This document shows positions 23,990-35,511 of a stretch of 64,000 nt of DNA, piece after piece. Under the pieces are notes generated by a model. It did no database searches. It was not told the DNA's origin and was given only the letters and a program-made list of their open reading frames with translations. The translations under genes were made by a program, and so were the position numbers. Each line of letters starts with the position of its first letter. Position 1 is the stretch's first letter. The DNA is from Diphasiastrum complanatum (Eukaryota > Streptophyta > Lycopodiopsida > Lycopodiales > Lycopodiaceae), in NCBI GenBank assembly GCA_029204225.1, contig CM055097.1, positions 8,077,411 to 8,141,410 of the forward strand, written 5' to 3'.

Positions 23990-24600
23990 TTTGCAAGAGC
24001 TTCGCTAACACAAGTGAGAAATGAAATCAAATTCGGCCCTTTTATAGGTTGATTTGGAGGGTCCATTAGACAATTTACTAGTTTGGCTGCTCAGTTCAGG
24101 ACAAAAATTTACAGGCATGCTCAATACTGTGAAAAGAATTGTCAAAAATCTCGACGAAGGTTTTTGAAGGTCTGAATTGATCTGGCGAAGGTTTTCAAGA
24201 TCCAGCGAAGGTTTAACATTCGCCTAAGAACATCCTTCATCTAGGTACTATAATAAATGCAAATTTTGAAGATCTAAATCTATGTCCAACCTAATTTGGG
24301 CATTCTAAATCCATCTGTCAGGTCGACGAAGGTTTATAAAGGGTGTAAGATGCTCGACGAAGGTTCCCAAAATGGTAAGTTGCTGATATCTTTGGAAAAG
24401 AACCTTCGCCCAATGCAGTATGAAGAAATTTGAGGTGGATATATGATCTGAAAACTCGACGAATGTTTCTAAGACTGTATGTACAAAATATGACTCAAAA
24501 AGTAATTTTCTAAGTCATTTTTCATGGAAAAATTATCTTTTGAAAATACTTTCCTTCAACTTTTTCCTTTCTGATGACTTTTTTTTTAACTTTTGAGCAT
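23990..24600. repeat. Spacer with recurrent CGACGAAGGTT motif
   Basis: At least six copies or near copies of CGA(C)GAAGGTTT on the plus strand (about 24153, 24186, 24203, 24332, 24355, 24458), in otherwise non-coding DNA between integrase and the extra ORF of the Tat-like element. Confidence 0.5.
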
Positions 24601-24602
24601 CA

Positions 24603-27420
24603 TTAGGATTTCGCTTCATCCAACCGTTCCGTTGCTGTTATGCGTAGGGATGGTACAAAGAATTCAATTAACATAACTGCATCTTGACCATAGACAAGCT
24701 GAAATGGTGTTTGATTCGTACTACCTTTATAAGCTGTTCTAAATGCCCATAATGCTGCATGCAATTTATGTTCCCAATCAGAACGACTTGCTTCGACCGT
24801 TTTTGTCATAATGTTGCAGAGAATCTTGTTGGAAGATTCATCTTGACCATTACCCCTCAAATAATACAGAGTACTAAACCGATGAATAACGAAAAAGTCT
24901 TCCAAAAAACACTTTATCGTTTCATTCACAAAATGTGTTTCGCGATCACTTACGATCTCGATAGGACATCCAAACCTAATAATAATATATTCATAAAGGA
25001 ACTTAGCTGTTGATTTTGCATCTGCAACTCGAATTGCTTTTGCTTCAACCCACTTGGTCATATAATCGGTTGCAACGATTATATATTTGGCTTGAGATCC
25101 TCTTACCACAAGATGAATAGGGCCCACATAGTCAAGGCCTCATTTCTCAAACGGTGCTTGCAATAAAATTGGATGTAAAGATTCATAGTTCTGTTGTGTA
25201 GAGGACTTCGTGCTCGTTGACAAACATCACATGACTGAATATAATTTTTTGTATCTTTATAAGGTGTAGGCCACCAACACCCTGATTGTAAAAGCTTGCG
25301 AACAATGATATCTGTTGAAAAATGTCCTCCGCCCATGCCATCATGTGAAAACATGATAACTTCAAGTACTTCAAGTGGCAAAACACATCTTCGCAAAATA
25401 TCATCCATTCCTCGGCAATAGCAATCAATTGATAAGGTTGTGCCTTAAGAATCAATTCTCTCTTTTGTACTTTTGTCAAGAAATCATTAGGTTGGCCTAG
25501 CATCATATATTCAACGATATCCACTGCCCATTCAGGTACTGCTTCAACATAAAACAATGCAGCATCTGGTAGTTCATCATCCACTTGAGTATTAACTAGT
25601 GATAATTCAATTCTTGAAACACGGTCGGCAAGATTATGTTGTTTACCCTTTCGAATCACAACACGAAAATCAAATTCGGTCAATAAAAGTAGCCATCTTG
25701 CAATAAACCCCGTGTTACATGTCTTGTTTACCAAATAAAGTAACGGCTGATGATTAGTATAAAATACAAAATGTGTTGTTAATAGGTCATGTCGAAACTT
25801 CTTAACAAAAAAATTCATGGCCAATGCTTCGTGTTCGGTTGTTGAATAATTCTTCTCAAGATGTTTAAGTTGTCGACTTGCAAAATTGATAGGATAATCC
25901 TTCTTGTATTCTCCTGGCTGAACCAAAACTTATCCAATGTCATATTTTGATACATCAGTATGAACATGAAACTCAATTGTCCAAATTGGAGCTCGTAGTA
26001 TTGGTGCAGAAGCTAAAGCTTTCTTCAAATTTTCAAATGCTTCCAATGCCTTTGCTGTCCAAATTGGTACAATAGTCAATTTGTATATAGGTCTTGCTAA
26101 ATCCACAAAGAATAGAATAAAGATCCAATAGTAATCTTCATGACCCATAAACACGTAGACTCCACGAATTGTTCCTGGTAGCGGTACCTCGACAATGACT
26201 TTGATCTTGGAATAATCTGTAGCAATGCCATGTCTTGATATCACATGTCCAAGGACAACTCCATGAGTGACCCAAATTTGACACTTTTTTGGATTTAAGG
26301 AGATTTGGTATTTGTGACAACGTTCAAACACTTTTTCCAAACGATCTAGGTGCTCTGTATCGGCATTATGGACTCCGAGATCATCCAAGTAGATTTCAAG
26401 GAATTTCTGCAAGTAGTCTTTGAAGGCAAACTACATGATTCATTAAAATGAACTGGGTGCATTGCAAAGTCCAAACAACATAACTTTATAGGCATAAGTT
26501 TCCTATTCTGTTGCAAAAGCAATTTCATGACGATCCGTAGATGCGATCTTAACTTGGTTGTAACCACTAAATCCATCCAAAAAACTGTATGCTTCCACTC
26601 CAACAAGTTGGTCCAATATGCTTCAGTAAAGGGTGACAGAAAGTGATTCTTTTGCGTCACTTTGTTCAAAGCCTTGAGATTCACACAAATTCGCATCTTC
26701 CCATTCTTCTTAGGAACGACGACAATTGGAGAACCCCATTTCGTATGTTCAATTTCGTAAATAAAGTCGGCTTCAAGCAATCTTTGTAGCTCTTTTTTTA
26801 TAAGATCCGTAACATTCGGATTACAACGATAAAATTTTGTGACCTTTGGAACCACATCAGGCATCGAGGGTATCGTATGCTCAATAATCGAAGTAGGAAT
26901 CCCTTTGAGATCCTTGCACGTCCAAGCAAAACAATATTGGTACTTGATCAATAACTTCCGTAATGCTTGAAATCGTTCGGGAGTAAGTTGTGCTCCAACT
27001 TGAACAAATTTTTTCGGGTTCTCCTGGTCCAACAAGATTCATTAGCTGAGTCCTGGTTGGTCCATCGTAAACATCTTCCATGTTTGGCTCTTCCTCTTCT
27101 GGTTCACGATGAGCTTTTGGTAATATAATCACGACATCATCCAAAGTATAGCGTTTGAAATGCTCGAGCATATCATGCTAGACTTCTTTTGATTGTTCCT
27201 TTCCTTAAGGATTGATCTTTGATCTTCGTTTAGCTTTCTTGGCAAGAATCGATCGTAGAGGTGATGACTTCATAATAGATGTGCTCTTCTCTGAAAGTGA
27301 CAACTTCCTTGATGATGTTTTCTTGTGAGAACTCCGTCTTGAAGAATCATCCTTGATCTTCCCCTTTCCTTTAATAAACTTTTCAAGAGGATTTTTTTGA
27401 TTTAAGGGCCGTATTATAGT
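24603..27420 (-). pseudogene. Tat/Athila-like Ty3/gypsy pol (RT-RNase H-integrase), 5' truncated
   Basis: Minus strand order: a Lys/Ser/Arg-rich linker (27420-27170), a pol linker with LDDVVIILPKAHREPEEEE (27150-27060), RT (27035-26100, with KWGSPIVVVPKKNGKMRICV and the catalytic box IYLDDLGVHN near 26390), RNase H (26060-25600, with INFASRQLKHLEKNYSTTEH and YTNHQPLLYL), zinc region (25410-25190, GGHFS...CDVCQRARSP), and integrase core (25127-24603, first Asp in VATDYMTKWVEA, second in IVSDRETHFVNE, Glu in GNGQDESSNKIL). The VATDYMTKWVEA and KFLYEYIIIRFGCP blocks are typical of the Tat/Athila branch, and no chromodomain follows. Several frameshifts (about 25930, 26410, 26560, 27010) break it. 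Gag, protease and the 5' LTR are missing. Confidence 0.85.
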
Positions 27421-28680
27421 GTTACTGAGATGTAATAACTTCTCTACATGCTCATTTCAAAATTCGGGGCTAGAGCTTTAAGACTGTAAATCTTGGTGTG
27501 CTCATTGCAAAAACTGAAGCGGGAGTGCAATGAGCACTTTTGAAATATTTGTATGCTTACAATGAAATATGAGGTGGGACAATTTTCAGCGCAACATAGA
27601 CATTACAAATTTAAGGTATGCTAGATCTTTACTTGGATATTGTCAAAGGTTGTGTGATATTGGAATGCATAGGATATCTTGTATTAATCAGCAGTTACAG
27701 TTTGCTAATCAACAATTGTTTCATTATGTGGAACACACTAGTGTTGAAAACAATGCACACAAGCATGCTATATCAGAGTTGAATGCTGTACAGCCACTAC
27801 TTTTCAGGGATCAAACCAAGAAATGTTAGAATCCATGGAAAAGTTGCGATCCAACAATTTAAAATTTGTTGTTGATATAAAAGTTATAAAAAAGACAACG
27901 ATGAAAAGAAAAAGAAAGAGAGTACCAATGAAGAACATTGATGACTTATCTACACACAGTGGCAATTAGGAAAAAAAGGATTCGAACATTTAAGTATGTT
28001 TTCTTATAAACAGTTTATTTGATTTGTATTGGTCATACAAGTTTCATTTGCATTTGATAATATGCATTATCAATTTATTAAACATAATTAGAGTTTTATA
28101 TGTTTGTTGCAGATCATGTTTGGTGGCAAAAAACTATTTAACAAATCATTCATGCATCAGATCTTCTTTAAGTCATGTTTTTATGGTCTCTTTTGCTCCC
28201 CTCACCACATCCCCCTCCTTTTTTTTAAATTGTGCATTTTTTGGCCCATGGATAAAAGCTTGTGGGTAATGATTTAGGAGTTAAAGCTAGTGAGTTTGGG
28301 CTTGTGGTTAAACATTTTTGAAAAGGGCCAAGATAAGGGTTTGAAGGATTAAAAAAAAAGAAGCAGGTTAAGGTAGTCAAAAAAAAAATTTGGTTCATGG
28401 TTTATGGGTAAAACTTTGGTAATTCAAAATAAATAAGAAAGCCATGTAATAAAGATTATTGGCTAAAGTTTAAAGCACATTGAAGTGTGTGAAGAAAATA
28501 AAACCTTAATTTCAAACTTCAAATATTTGAATTTAGAGGAAGATATTTGAATTTAGTGAGTGGGAGGGAGAGGGTGGGAAATCTTTTTGCGGCCCACCCC
28601 TCAATGCACATAATGTGCAAATGTATGGAGATATGCACTTTTCCCATGCATCTTCCTCCCTTCACTTTTTAGTTAGAAAA
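27421..28680. other. No confident gene; possible orphan exons
   Basis: An open frame at 27569-27829 (86 codons) and a Lys/Arg-rich frame at about 27810-27968 (ESMEKLRSNNLKFV...KKTTMKRKRKRVPMKN) could be exons joined at a TTTTCAG acceptor near 27808. I recognise no family and no start or end. The remainder is AT-rich. Confidence 0.3.
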
Positions 28681-28773
28681 GGTGTATGAATGGGTGGGGG
28701 AGAGGAGGATGCATGTGCGCACATACACATGCGCACCACATGCGCACAAATAGTTTTATATATATAGATATAT

Positions 28774-28775
<2 letters not shown>

Positions 28776-28831
<56 letters not shown>
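28776..28831. repeat. (AC)n microsatellite
   Basis: About 28 perfect AC units, preceded by a short TATA-rich run. It abuts a Helitron-like terminus (28832-28868, reverse orientation). Confidence 0.95.
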
Positions 28832-28834
<3 letters not shown>

Positions 28835-28868
28835 CGAAGTGTGCCCATCGATGGCAGGCGGCCGATAG
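28832..28868 (-). other. Helitron-like 3' terminus, copy 1
   Basis: The minus strand reads CCTGCCATCGATGGGCACAC, then TTCGCTAG followed by T. It has a short GC stem (GCCATCGATGGGC) and a CTAG end just before the (TG/AC) array. It is closely related to copies at 31785-31822 and 35437-35463. Hypothesis only. Confidence 0.4.
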
Positions 28869-28890
28869 TGTGTGTGTGTGTGTGCGCGCG
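28868..28890. repeat. (TG)n-(CG)n microsatellite
   Basis: A short (TG)8 run followed by (CG)3 between the putative terminus and the first (GA)n array. Confidence 0.9.
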
Positions 28891-28894
28891 CACG

Positions 28895-29203
<309 letters not shown>

Positions 29204-29287
<84 letters not shown>
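29204..29287. repeat. (GA)n microsatellite 2
   Basis: About 41 GA units, in phase with the first array across the GC-rich block. Followed by a run of about ten G (about 29300). Confidence 0.97.
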
Positions 29288-29291
<4 letters not shown>

Positions 29292-29429
29292 GTGACATAG
29301 GGGGGGGGGGAGTAGGCCTGACATAGGGAGAGAAAGAGAGGAGAGTGGTAAGTGAGGGAGAAGGTGTGACAATAGGCTATAGGTATGTATACAATCTCTC
29401 TCTAAAATAGTTTTAATTATATAGATATA

Positions 29430-30068
29430 CGTAGTTGCAACGAATTGCAATTCTGGGGGTATAGTGATTCACGAATCGCGATTCTCAAAACCAATATTTG
29501 CCAAAAGAAAAAGAATTACTCTTTAGAAAAAAAATTGTAGGATGCTGGTGATCCGTATACACTATAAACTTACCACCACATACAAGTAGTGTCTCCAGGT
29601 TTTAAGTGCATGGATTACTGCAAACAATTCATTTTCCTACATAGTATAATGTAACTGGGGACCATTTGTGCAGGCAATCATACTATGAATGAATGTCCAA
29701 CGTTGAAACAATGAATGACGAATACTTAGTGTCATCTATATAATTCTACGGGGACATGAAATAGCCTTTTGCTCATTTAATTTTCGGATTATCCAACAAA
29801 GGTATGCTAAGCTTCAGTATTGAGAACCTACTTATTCAAAAGGCCATGATGGAAAGCCTTTCAATTTTGCCCTTGGATTTCTAGAATGACTAGCTCCGCC
29901 AGCTCCAACCGGGCAGAGTGCTCCTCTTGCTAATCTAATAGAACCAGAACCTTATCATGATAATGAGCAATGCAACTATAGCAATGATTATGAGAGTGGT
30001 CCTTCAGAGCAGTATGCTATCTATGATGTCGCGCAACAACTCACCATATTCTTATTTGTATAATTCAG
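29430..30068. other. Intergenic, no supportable gene
   Basis: AT-rich DNA with short frames only. Confidence 0.4.
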
Positions 30069-30480
30069 TTATATGAGTGGTTGGCCAACTACTTTGAACA
30101 TTTCGTCATTATAAAAATTTCTTGCTAATCTTACTCGATATGGATGAGGAAGATATGTTTTTTTCACCATCACTTGAGAAAAGGCTTCTTTAACTAATCT
30201 AAAAAAAGTAGAATAAGCATTTCTGCTAATTCCAGAAACATCATATGCACCTAGTATCACATTTGCATCAAAGTAAGTTTGAACCTTAATCAAAATAGTC
30301 TCTGCAATTTCATTTTTCATCAGCCTCTTGCCCAAACAACTCGCTCTTAACCATTAGTGAGTACACCCGCACTCCACCCACCCCATATGCTCCCCTATTC
30401 TCCTATCAGTCCATATGTTCTTCATGCAATAAGACAGAGCATCATGCTCTCACAACACATCCCTAGCTGCAAAACTTAGA
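30069..30480 (-). pseudogene. Degenerate ORF, possible transposase relic
   Basis: The main frame (30335-30069) reads LMKNEIAETILIKVQTYFDA, then NVILGAYDVSGISRNAYSTF, then LPHPYRVRLARNFYNDEMFK. Residue composition looks like real protein. A weaker continuation upstream (to about 30480) has stops. I recall similar sequence from uncharacterised transposon proteins of seed-free plants but cannot name the family. It ends inside a satellite-rich segment and has no visible partner exons. Confidence 0.35.
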
Positions 30481-30599
30481 TTAAAATTTTTCATAAAAAG
30501 ATAGAGAACTTTGCTCTCTTAGTTAGTTGCTGTCACAGAAAATGCCCGACTCAAAATGTGTGCCTTCATAATTGTGATCTCAGCATGTCTCTGTGGATC

Positions 30600-31130
30600 G
30601 CGACTAAAATCAGAAATTTTCGATACCCAAAATCAGAATTTTTTGATACGGGATCGACTCGGCAAAATCGTAATTTTTCGATATCCAAAACCATAATTTC
30701 TTGATACCCAAAATCATATTTTTTTCAATATGACATCGACTCGAGAAAATTATTTTTTTATATCCAAATTCAGAATTTTTTGATACCTAAAATCAAAATT
30801 TTTCGATACGAGATCGACTCGAAAAAATTGAAATTTTTTGATACCCAAAATAAAAAAAAATTGAAATTTGTAATTTTTTGATACAGAAAATTAAAATTTT
30901 CCAATACCCAAAATCAAAATTTTTCGTTACTAAAAATCAGAATTTTTCGATACGAGATTGACTCGAAAAATTTGTACTTTTTCGATATCTAAAATCAGAA
31001 TTTTTTGATACGAGATCAACTTAGAAAATTTGTAATTTTTTAATACCCAAAATCAGAATTTTTTGAGTCATTGTAGAATTTCTCGAGTCATTGTATAATT
31101 TCTCAAGTCAGTGTATATTTTCTAAGTCTT
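30600..31130. repeat. AATTTTTCGATACC tandem repeat array 1
   Basis: Degenerate tandem copies of a unit alternating AATTTTTCGATACCCAAAAT with a GATACGAGATCGACTCG block. The same modules occur at about 34260-34370 and 34915-35035. Confidence 0.8.
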
Positions 31131-31740
31131 TGTATATTTTCAATATAGTGTAAATTTTGATACTGTCGGTTAGAAATCTGAACCACGACGCCACGTTAAT
31201 AGTTTGCCTACTTTGTACATTCAAAGATGATTGTAATAAATGTAACAAATATCATTTGATGCTAATTAGATAATTAGCAAGTAGAAGATAATTTGTAATA
31301 TATCAATTAGAACGATCAACTGACTGAGTGAGACTCTCAATTCTATTTAGAATTACTATTGCCAGTGTTATTACACTCAACGAACAAGCTGAAGTTATTA
31401 CTTCAAGCTATTGTACTCATTTTCAATCAATCAGAGTGCAAATTCTGTCTACACTACTATTTAGTTCATTTGCGCATTTGTATTGAATTCTTCTTCTTGA
31501 TATTTTTTTGGTAACTGACTTGTTTCCGATCCTTAACTATTGTTTGCTCCAACTTCTGCTACCGATCCTCACAAATTCTGATAGTTTCAGGGCACTTGTG
31601 ATCATTTTACACCGTATTAGAACCACATGAAGACAATTGCGACCATTTGAGACCGCATTTTGACCGCAAAGGACCGCATTAGGTCCATCTGCAACCATTT
31701 GACGACCATTTTAGAGCTCTTCCGACCATTTGAGACCGCA

Positions 31741-31822
31741 TTAGGACCGCCTGTCAACGACGGGCATACCCACTAGATCGTCGGCTGTCCATTGTCCGTC
31801 AACGATGGGCACTCTTCACTAG
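31741..31822 (+). other. Helitron-like 3' terminus, copy 2 (tandem pair)
   Basis: Two similar ends in a row: CTGTCAACGACGGGCATACC followed by CACTAG (CTAG at 31773-31776), then GTCCGTCAACGATGGGCACT followed by CTTCACTAG (CTAG at 31819-31822), directly followed by (TA)n. A small GTC-AAC-GAC hairpin shortly before a CTAG end and insertion in TA-rich DNA are Helitron hallmarks. Confidence 0.45.
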
Positions 31823-31842
31823 TATATATATATATATATATC
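31823..31842. repeat. (TA)n microsatellite
   Basis: Short TA run directly after the CTAG terminus and directly before the sequence that is inverted-repeated at 28728-28765. Confidence 0.9.
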
Positions 31843-31845
31843 ATA

Positions 31846-31881
31846 ATATATAAAACTATTTGTGCGCATGTGGTGCGCATA
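31846..31881. repeat. Inverted repeat arm paired with 28728-28765
   Basis: The block from ATATATAAAACTATTTGTGC through GCATGTGGTGCGCAT is the reverse complement of 28728-28765 with only one or two differences. Together with the inverted terminus copies this makes a roughly 3.1-kb inverted-repeat-flanked segment. Confidence 0.8.
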
Positions 31882-31884
31882 TGT

Positions 31885-31928
31885 ATGGGGTAGGAGGATG
31901 CACCCATGGTTGCATCCTCCTACCCCAT
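31885..31928. repeat. Perfect hairpin with 18-bp arms
   Basis: Arms ATGGGGTAGGAGGATGCA and TGCATCCTCCTACCCCAT with an 8-base spacer. A second, imperfect hairpin with the same theme lies at 31977-32012. Confidence 0.9.
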
Positions 31929-32093
31929 GTACTTTTTTGAAAACCTAACTAGTATTTTTAAGATTCTTAGATGCTTGCATGGGGAGGAGGATGAATGCAT
32001 CCTGCCCCATGCATACACATGACTCCTCGTTTCCTAATTCAAATTGACCTATCCTCCCCCTCCCCCTCCCCCTCTCAATCCTCCTTCCAAGAA

Positions 32094-32095
<2 letters not shown>

Positions 32096-32186
<91 letters not shown>
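32096..32186. repeat. (CT)n microsatellite
   Basis: About 45 CT units preceded by a CCCCCT-rich tract. Followed by a 25-base poly-T at 32259-32283. Confidence 0.97.
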
Positions 32187-32190
<4 letters not shown>

Positions 32191-32283
32191 TCTAGGTTTT
32201 GCAAGTTTCTCACTTTTCTTGGCTGTCTAGATAGAGTGAGATTGAATGTGCACCCACCTTTTTTTTTTTTTTTTTTTTTTTTT

Positions 32284-33275
32284 CTGATTCACCTGCATCA
32301 AATCAGATTTTATTCAACATGTCCAATTTGGTAGCATGTTGAGGAGGAGCTTTCATTGCTACACGCAGCACCTGCATGGTGCATTTTCAGGCTCTGGTGG
32401 TAAAAATAGCTTGAGATTGACCCTTTTCTTGGGGCGAAAGCTTTTTTGTTTGGGGAAGTTTATTTTCCATGTTTGATTGTTCCATGGTTTATTTAAGGCA
32501 GAAATAAGATCCGCAGAATTCAATCATTGCTTCTTCACTGTTTTTGAGAAAACTTGCTACCAGCACAGCCTTCAGAGGACCGTTTCCTACCATATGTTAT
32601 AGGAAACTATGTTTCCATCTCATCCCTCTCCAACTTATGATCCATGACAAATGCACTTTCCAGTGCTCACAAATTTGCACAAGTACAAACAACTAGCCAA
32701 CTCATTTTTCAATGCTACAACACGCATAGCCAGGTGCTTGGATTAGCATGATTCAGGAAACATATTTATTTGTAATTGCCACAATAGGTGCACTTCCACA
32801 TGCGATCAAAGAGTTGGTTCTGGTATGCACATAACTACTTATACAATAATAGCGGACATATTCAAGCAGCCACACATTCTCAACTTAGCATTACGCAACC
32901 ACCAATCGAAGCACTTATACATCGTAGGTCCAAATCATTGCTCATTGCCAAATGTTGGAGGCATTGAAAAGCACATTCATTAGAAAGCAGTAACTCATTG
33001 CCAAATCTTGAAAGCATTGAATGGCACATTCATTAGCAAACAAAGGAGTAGCTAATTGCTAAGTCTTGAAGGCATCGAACATTTGTTGGTGGTGGTAAGA
33101 TCAAACGCAAAGGTGATCAATCAATGCTTGGCCCTTTCCTGTCCTTTTCCCTTGATACATTCACAAATAAGTCTCAGAAAGTTGGTGTGAAAGAGAGCAT
33201 TATTAACAGCCTTTGAGATGGACAACAAAAGGAGTGTGTAGATATATTTGGTTTCATTGTTTCATCTTCCTCCAT
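32284..33275. other. Intergenic, no supportable gene
   Basis: Mixed-composition DNA without open frames above 60 codons or recognisable motifs. A TTGCCAAATSTTGRARGCATTGAA phrase recurs around 32945, 33000 and 33060. Confidence 0.4.
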
Positions 33276-33508
33276 AAACACACACATACACACACACAAC
33301 ACATGCACATACACACACTCACACACACATACACATACACACAGACGTATACATACACACGTGCACACACACTACATGCATGCACAACACATACACACAG
33401 ACATACACATACACACGTGCACACACACCACATGCATGCACAACACATACACATATATATACACACACATCCACACACACAACACACACACATACACACA
33501 CATACAAA
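33276..33508. repeat. Degenerate ACACAT repeat with internal duplication
   Basis: AC/AT-rich minisatellite. A ~60-bp block containing CACACGTGCACACACAC and CATGCATGCACAACACATAC occurs twice in tandem (about 33338-33395 and 33398-33455). Confidence 0.85.
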
Positions 33509-33514
33509 CCATGT

Positions 33515-34015
33515 AGGTCTAACATAGGCTTGTGTGGCAAGCCAACCAGGTTTTGCCATGTAGGCCTGAGTGGACCTAGAGAGAGAAGGAGGTGGGGCTC
33601 AAAAGCTGCCATGTGGCAAGCTACGTAGGCCTACCATAGGCTTGTGTGGCTTGCCACATGGCCTACCATAGGCTTTTGTATCAGACCACATAAGCCTGCT
33701 ATCTACCAAGTCACGTATGGTTGCCACGTGGCAAATCATGTAGGCTTGGGGTTAGCCATGTGGCACGTAGGCCTATCATAGGCTGACAAGCCAACCAGAC
33801 TTTGCCTACGTGGTCTGCTATTCGCTAAGCCTGTCGCACACTGCCATGTGGCAAGCCACGTAGGTTTGCCACATGGCAAATCATGCAGGCTTGAGGTTTC
33901 CCATGTGGCAAGCATGTAGGCCTACGATAGGCTTTGTATGGCAAGCCAACTGGGCTCTGCCACGTAGGTTTTAGTGGACCTAGAGAGATATATATAGGTG
34001 GGCTCGAAGTTGCCA
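33515..34015. repeat. GCCACATGGC/CACGTAGG degenerate satellite
   Basis: About 500 bp made of variants of GCCATGTGGCAAGCCACGTA and GCCTACCATAGGCTTGTGTG in both orientations. Contains perfect palindromes such as GCCACGTGGC (about 33733). No coding capacity. Confidence 0.8.
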
Positions 34016-34930
34016 CGCAGGCCTACCCGACCCGACCTGACCCGACTCGACCAAGGTTCAAAAAATTTCGATCTGACTCGACCCGATCAAGGTTCACGAA
34101 AAATTTCCACCCGACCTGACTGAGGGTCAAAAACTTTCGACCCAACCCGACCCGACCAAGGTTCGGAAAATTTCGACCCGACCTGACCCAACCAAGGGTC
34201 AAAAGTTTTTGAATCGACCCGACCCGACCAAGGGACAGATTTTTTTACCATTGGGTCGGAAAATTTCGACCCAAAATCAGAATTTCTCGATACGGGATCG
34301 ACTCGGAATATTCGTGATTTTTCAATATCCAGATTCGAAATGTTTTCGATACCCAAGATCAGACGTCCACCCAGTGATGCCAAAATTTTATCTACACTAC
34401 ATAGCATTACATAGCAATCGCATATTATATTCATAGCATGGACAAGATTTGCTCCAGATTCGCAGTCACAATATAGTCAAAAAAACACAATGGGTCGAAA
34501 AAATATATTGGGTTGCACTGGTCGGAAAATCTATTTTTGACAAGGATGACATTGGGTCGCTAAATGCTTTGGGTCAGATTGGGTCGGAAAATTACACCAG
34601 GTCGGAAAAGCTAGACCCAACCCGACCCAGGGTTGGAAAATTTCGAATCGACCCAACCCGACCATACCAAGGGTTGGATTTTTTCCCCATTGGTCGAAAT
34701 ATTTCAATCCAACCCGACCAAGGGTCGAAAAATTTCGACCCGACCCGACTTGACCAAGGTTTGGAAAATTTTGACCCGACCCGACCAAGGTTTGGAAAAT
34801 TTCGACCCGACCCAACCAAGGTTCGAAAAATTTCGACCCGACCCGACTCGGCCAAGGGCCGAAAAAGTTTGAACCGACTCGACCCTACCCGACCCCCGAT
34901 CAAGGGCCAGATTTTTTTACCATTGGGTCG
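34016..34930. repeat. GACCCGACCCGACCAAGGGTCGG minisatellite, two blocks
   Basis: Two arrays (about 34016-34260 and 34560-34930) of a roughly 30-bp unit containing GACCCGACCCGACCAAGG and TTCGGAAAATTTC. Each unit can fold, since GGGTCGG faces CGACCC. The arrays and the flanking module repeat with an offset of 672 bp (see 34231 and 34903), which indicates a segmental duplication. Confidence 0.85.
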
Positions 34931-35117
34931 GAAAATTTCGACCCAAAATCAGAATTTTTCAATACGGGATCGACTCTAAAAATTCGTGATTTTTTGATAT
35001 CCAAATTCGAAAATTTTTTTGATACCCAATATCAGCGTCGTACTTCGGCCATGTACATACACACACATACATCGGCCACCACCATCGGCTTTCCTCCTAA
35101 ACCATCATTGCTCGCCC

Positions 35118-35405
35118 GTCAACGACTCAAATTTTTTCGACGACTCAAATTTTTGGAACGATTCCAATTTTTGGAACGACTCAAATATTTTTGAAGACTT
35201 GATTTTTTTTCGAAAGACTCGAATTTTTCCGACAACCCGAATTTTTCGAACGACTTGAATTTTTTCGATGACTCGAATTTTTCTGTAGACTCGATTTTTT
35301 TTTCGAAAGACTCGAATTTTTCAAACAACTCAAACTTTTGGAACGACTTGAACTTTTGGAAAGGCTCAAATTTTTTCAATGACTCGAAAGACTAGAATTT
35401 TTTCG
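35118..35405. repeat. GACTCGAATTTTTCGAAC tandem array
   Basis: About 15 degenerate copies of an 18-20-bp unit. Adjacent to, and related to, the preceding TTTCGA-containing modules. Confidence 0.8.
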
Positions 35406-35436
35406 ATCGGCGGCCACCTAGATCGGCCTCCATTGC

Positions 35437-35462
35437 CCATCAACGACGAGCACTCTTTACAA

Positions 35463-35463
<1 letters not shown>
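35437..35463 (+). other. Helitron-like 3' terminus, copy 3
   Basis: Reads CCATCAACGACGAGCACTCT followed by TTACAAG, immediately before (TA)n. It aligns with 31792-31822, including the preceding CTAGATCGGC block, but the final CTAG is decayed to CAAG. Confidence 0.4.

Positions 35464-35508
<45 letters not shown>
35464..35508. repeat. (TA)n microsatellite
   Basis: About 22 TA units next to the third putative terminus. Confidence 0.95.

Positions 35509-35511
<3 letters not shown>

Noticed and set aside
33174-33628. Cys/Val- and His/Thr-rich ORFs
   Set aside because: Translations of the ACACAT minisatellite in different frames.
34087-34979. 100-176-codon ORFs rich in Asp, Pro, Arg and Gly
   Set aside because: Translations of the GACCCGACC minisatellite. 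The periodicity follows the DNA repeat.
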